This document shows positions 14,855-17,346 of a stretch of DNA of 17,346 bases, in pieces. Position 1 is the first letter of the stretch, and each line of letters opens with the position of its first letter. The DNA is from Gemmatimonadota bacterium (lineage in GTDB: Bacteria; Gemmatimonadota; Gemmatimonadetes; Longimicrobiales; Longimicrobiaceae): positions 1 to 17,346 of the forward strand of contig JAHWJV010000021.1 in the NCBI GenBank assembly GCA_019348265.1, read 5' to 3'. The notes under the pieces are model-generated. The model was not told the DNA's origin. It saw nothing but the letters and a program-made list of their open reading frames with translations, and ran no database searches. The position numbers were made by a program, and so were the translations under genes.

Positions 14855-15373
14855 TCACCTCCACAATTCCCACGCCAGGTGCTCCAGCTCGGGAGCGATC
14901 AGGCGCTCCCACGCGAGGCGGACGGCGGCGGGTGATCCGGGAACGGAGATCAGGATCGCGCTGCCGGCCACGCCCGCGACGGCTCGGGAGAGCATCGCGG
15001 CCGCGCCGACCTGCTCGAAGCTCAGCATCCGGAACAGCTCGCCGAAGCCGGGGATCTCCTTCTCAAGCCGCGCCTTCACCACGTCGAAGGTGTTGTCGCG
15101 GCTCGCTATCCCGGTCCCCCCGTTCAAGAGGACGATGCGTGCCTCGCCTGCCGCCGCGACCTCGTCGAGCGCCATGGCCACGAGCGACGGGCTGTCCGGA
15201 ACGACGTGATACGAAGCAACGCGATGTCCAGCGCTCGCAATCGCTTCGCGCAGGTAAGCACCATTGACATCCGTCTCCGCCGTACGTGAATCGCTCACGG
15301 TGATGATCGCGACCGAAACCGGCCCACGCTCCGCCGCGAGGCGGTGGTGCTCATCGGAGGTACTGGAAGACAT
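14855..15373 (-). CDS. moaB: MoaB/MogA-type molybdenum-cofactor biosynthesis protein
   Basis: A 172-residue protein of the MoaB/MogA family, which binds molybdopterin and in active members adenylylates it before molybdenum insertion. Visible motifs are ITVSDSR (24-30), LLNGGTGIASRDNTFD (82-97, with the GGTG loop and Asp93), FGELFRMLSFEQVG (110-123) and ISVPGSPAAV (142-151). Length is normal for a stand-alone cytosolic protein. ATG 15373 is chosen because the residues after it are family-like. The frame continues to an ATG at 15421, but those 16 codons come from the AT-rich heptamer array. No Shine-Dalgarno precedes either start. A MOSC-domain gene about 1.5 kb away on the other strand also belongs to molybdenum-cofactor chemistry. 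Confidence 0.92.
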   Translation of the reverse strand: MSSSTSDEHHRLAAERGPVSVAIITVSDSRTAETDVNGAYLREAIASAGHRVASYHVVPDSPSLVAMALDEVAAAGEARIVLLNGGTGIASRDNTFDVVKARLEKEIPGFGELFRMLSFEQVGAAAMLSRAVAGVAGSAILISVPGSPAAVRLAWERLIAPELEHLAWELWR

Positions 15374-15382
15374 CAAATTAAT

Positions 15383-15432
15383 GACGAATGATGAATGTTG
15401 AATGATGTTGAATTTCATCATTCATAATTCGT
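15383..15432. repeat. Heptamer-period repeat array 3, AT-rich and inverted
   Basis: Units GACGAAT, GATGAAT and GTTGAAT, then GATGTTGAAT, occupy 15383-15413. An inverted copy follows: positions 15384-15401 pair with 15415-15432 over 18 bp with two mismatches around a 13-nt loop. The stretch is strikingly AT-rich within GC-rich DNA. It lies between the divergent moaB and 15498 genes and forms the moaB leader. Confidence 0.75.
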
Positions 15433-15497
15433 ACTCAACTATTCCCCTCCCGCTGCCGACGCTTCCTGTCTGGGGTGCGTACTCGAACCACTGACGG

Positions 15498-15914
15498 ATG
15501 CGGGGAGCGCGTGGCGTGGTGAGCCTGGACATGCTGGTTCTGAATTCGGGGGAGTGGCTTCTGAGCGACGAGCTCGCCGCCGACCCATGGTACGTGCTGA
15601 TCTACCGGCAGCTCGGGCAGCCGTTCAACGAGCTCCAGCTGTGGCTACCGCGGCAGGACGCGCCGCGCTCCGAGAAGTACGCGTGCAAGCGCTACTGGAT
15701 GAGCGATTCCGTGCGCTGGTGCGTGGAGCTTCCGCGAGAGCTTGCCGAGGACGGGAAGGAGCCGGCGACCCGGGTGCGCCTTCGCTTCACCGCCCCGGAC
15801 GGGCGCGTCCTGTGGGCGCCGCACGCCGACCCGCGCGGGCTGGCCGACCTATCCGACCGCGACCTCGGCTGCCTCCTGCTGGGCGCCACCGCGGGCTCGT
15901 TCTCCGGAGTATGA
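15498..15914 (+). CDS. Uncharacterised ~130-residue protein
   Basis: I do not recognise this protein. It is small and soluble, without a signal peptide or membrane helix, and rich in Trp, Arg and acidic residues. The start is uncertain: ATG 15498 has no ribosome site, while GGGAG (15502-15506) lies 9 nt before an in-frame GTG at 15516, which would give 132 residues. A further ATG lies at 15531. The middle (VRWCVELPRELAEDG followed by VRLRFTAPDGRVLWAPHADPRGLADLS) reads as beta-strands with a conserved-looking turn. The last residues overlap the lipoprotein gene in an ATGA arrangement, so the two genes are probably translated together and may act together. Confidence 0.7.
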   Translation: MRGARGVVSLDMLVLNSGEWLLSDELAADPWYVLIYRQLGQPFNELQLWLPRQDAPRSEKYACKRYWMSDSVRWCVELPRELAEDGKEPATRVRLRFTAPDGRVLWAPHADPRGLADLSDRDLGCLLLGATAGSFSGV

Positions 15915-16717
15915 TCCACTCTCCCTCACCCATCCCGAGCATGAACCCCTCCTTCCTCTCCCGCTCTCGGGCCTGCGCCGCCGTCGCGGTCACGCTGATG
16001 GTGCTCGCCTCGTGCGATGACCCGGCCGAGATGGCGAAGGAGGTCGCGGACGCGCAGGGCGACTGCTCGCAGGACAGCCTCCGCGTGAGCTCGGAGACCT
16101 GCGTGCGGATGTTCGAGCGCTACGCGGGGATGGCGACGGAGGCGATCCATACCTACATCGGCGGTATGAAGGCGATGGACCAGGCGCTCAAGCGGCTACC
16201 CCCGCCCAACTTCGACACGGCCGGCCTCGGACGCGCCTTCACGCCCGGCGCCGCCCCGCCGGACTCGCTCAATCCGTCGCCCTCGTCTTCGGAGAGCGCC
16301 CGTCGCCGTCGCTACGCGCAGGAAGAGAACGGTGGATACCTGGGCAGCGCTCCGAACGACCAGGCCAGCCGCTGGGACGAGCCGTACGGGCCGTACGACC
16401 CGGACGGCTACGAGGCTGATGACTATTCGTCGCAAGGCTACGAAGTGGAGGGCTACGAGGAGGACCCACGGGGCTACGCCCGGGATATCCGTCCGCCGCC
16501 GCGGTACGAAGATCCACGCCTGATCGACGCGCGTCCGCGGCAGGCGACGCAGCCCGAGCGCCGGCCTGGCGTCCTCCTGCCGCCCAAAGCGCGCCTGGGC
16601 CGGCCCTGGCTCGGAGAACCGCAACGGCGCCTGGACCCGCGCCTGCAGCCCGAGGACGACGAAATGCGTGATGAGCGCGAGCAGCGGGACGAGCGGGACG
16701 AGCGGCCGCGACGCTGA
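15911..16717 (+). CDS. Lipoprotein with Tyr/acid-rich and Arg/Asp/Glu-rich tail
   Basis: This 268-residue product begins in an ATGA overlap with the preceding gene; a second in-frame ATG at 15941 (MNPSFLSRSR) would make a more usual signal peptide. A hydrophobic stretch ends in the lipobox LASC, with Cys35 as the lipidation site, so it is probably anchored in a membrane with the rest in the periplasm. Residues 36-95 form an acidic helical segment with two further cysteines (C52, C64) that could pair. After about residue 98 the protein is low-complexity: a Pro/Ser stretch, a Tyr/Gly/acid-rich region (159-189, repeated GYE motifs), an Arg/Pro region, and a terminal run of Arg-Asp-Glu repeats (252-266). 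I know no family for it. Confidence 0.8.
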   Translation: MIHSPSPIPSMNPSFLSRSRACAAVAVTLMVLASCDDPAEMAKEVADAQGDCSQDSLRVSSETCVRMFERYAGMATEAIHTYIGGMKAMDQALKRLPPPNFDTAGLGRAFTPGAAPPDSLNPSPSSSESARRRRYAQEENGGYLGSAPNDQASRWDEPYGPYDPDGYEADDYSSQGYEVEGYEEDPRGYARDIRPPPRYEDPRLIDARPRQATQPERRPGVLLPPKARLGRPWLGEPQRRLDPRLQPEDDEMRDEREQRDERDERPRR

Positions 16718-16735
16718 GCGATCCACCGCATCATT

Positions 16736-16775
16736 CACGACGCCCCTTCCGGACTCGTTCGGAAGGGGCGTCGTG
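16736..16775 (+). terminator. 16-bp perfect hairpin after the lipoprotein gene
   Basis: CACGACGCCCCTTCCG pairs perfectly with its complement across an 8-nt loop (GACTCGTT), starting 18 bp after the lipoprotein stop codon. The stem is very stable and the position suits a terminator, but no T-run follows in either direction. It could instead protect the 3' end of the message or act with Rho. Confidence 0.65.
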
Positions 16776-16855
16776 CGTCGCAGGCGCAGAATACGCATCC
16801 AGGAACACGCGCAGGGAGTGGTCAGATCAGCGACTCGGAACCGATGGGAGCCGTT

Positions 16856-17346
16856 ATGAGCGGGGAGCGGAAAAAGGAAGCAGGCGTGCTAGAGGCGATC
16901 TGGATCAAGCGGGTGCGCCGTGGTCCGATGGACGCGACTGAGCGCGCATCACTGGTGGCGGGGAGCGGGATTGTCGGCAACGCGAATCAGCGGGGCCGCC
17001 GCCAGGTGACCATCATCGAGCGCGAGGTCTGGGGATCGCTGGTCGAGCCGCTCGGCAGCGATCTGGACCCCGCCGCCAGACGGGCGAACCTCATGGTGAG
17101 CGGGCTCTCCCTGGCGGGATCCCGCGGCCGCGTCCTGCGCGTCGGGTCCTGTCGACTCCGGATCCTGGGTGAGACGAAGCCCTGCGAGAGAATGGAGGAA
17201 GCGCTTCCCGGCCTGCGCGATGCGATGTGGCCGGCGTGGCGTGGCGGCGCGTTCGCCGAGGTGCTGGATGACGGTGAGATCGCGGTCGGCGATCCGGTCG
17301 CCTTCGAGGCCGAGACCTCCCTTCCCGCTGCGGTCAGGTCGTCTGG
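16856..17346 (+). CDS. MOSC-domain protein, cut by the window end
   Basis: The frame opens at ATG 16856, with GGAG 5 nt before it, and runs off the window after 163 residues, so the stop codon is not seen. It matches the MOSC family, the sulfur-carrier domain of molybdenum-cofactor sulfurases and related proteins such as YiiM. Visible matches are AIWIKRVRRGPMD (14-26), GNANQRGRRQVTIIEREVW (41-59), RRANLMVSGLSLAGSRGR (75-92), and GETKPCERM (105-113) with the conserved Cys110 that can carry a persulfide. The visible part already covers most of a single MOSC domain, so it is probably a short stand-alone protein missing only its end. It lies after a strong hairpin and is probably a separate transcript from the lipoprotein gene. 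Confidence 0.88.
   Translation, partial: MSGERKKEAGVLEAIWIKRVRRGPMDATERASLVAGSGIVGNANQRGRRQVTIIEREVWGSLVEPLGSDLDPAARRANLMVSGLSLAGSRGRVLRVGSCRLRILGETKPCERMEEALPGLRDAMWPAWRGGAFAEVLDDGEIAVGDPVAFEAETSLPAAVRSS

Noticed and set aside
15374..15421. Upstream start for MoaB
   Set aside because: The 16 extra residues are encoded by the heptamer array and are not family-like; no ribosome site precedes them.
16196..16798. 200-codon open frame on the minus strand
   Set aside because: Antisense to the lipoprotein gene, crosses the terminator hairpin, and is Arg/Val/Leu-rich without motifs.

Overview
The window is GC-rich DNA with no rRNA, tRNA, CRISPR array or transposase visible. It encodes an outer-membrane DUF5916-type barrel, a lipoprotein and several multidomain sensor kinases, so the host is a Gram-negative, diderm bacterium. 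Gemmatimonadota or a nearby phylum is my best guess from the mix of families; this is inference only.

Layout. (1) Positions 1-2979 hold two genes facing away from each other, a DUF5916 barrel protein (minus strand) and an M23 peptidase (plus strand). Both have lost their 5' parts and are fused head to head at about 2365-2395. A clean minus-strand terminator follows the DUF5916 gene. (2) 3190-4490 is a two-gene signalling operon: a membrane-tethered FHA protein and a PP2C phosphatase. (3) 4513-7085 is a minus-strand pair read from a consensus-like promoter at 7096-7124: an HD-domain phosphohydrolase, then a REC-HisKA-HATPase kinase joined by an ATGA overlap. The promoter sits so close to the start codon that the message should be almost leaderless. 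(4) 7392-8755 is a minus-strand pair: a small uncharacterised protein and a short-chain dehydrogenase with a C-terminal membrane helix. (5) 8977-10864 on the plus strand encodes an unknown Pro/Ala-rich basic protein and an atypical Y-family DNA polymerase. (6) 10757-14719 on the minus strand encodes a CNNM/CorC-type membrane protein and a large PAS-GAF histidine kinase whose 3' end overlaps the polymerase gene by 108 bp. (7) 14855-17346 holds MoaB on the minus strand, then an unknown protein, a Tyr/acid-rich lipoprotein and, after a strong hairpin, a MOSC-domain protein cut by the window end. MoaB and MOSC both point to molybdenum-cofactor chemistry.

The most unusual structure is a set of three arrays built on a 7-nt period, at 4500-4555, 9557-9633 and 15383-15432. 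They sit exactly at gene boundaries and enter the coding ends or leaders of neighbours. Two arrays share one heptamer in opposite orientation, and two contain inverted halves able to fold into long hairpins. They resemble the short tandemly repeated repetitive (STRR) heptamers known from cyanobacteria.

I see no defence island or prophage. The points that most deserve follow-up are the heptamer arrays, the double 5' truncation, the near-leaderless promoter, and the histidine kinase with an RsbRD-like C-terminal domain.
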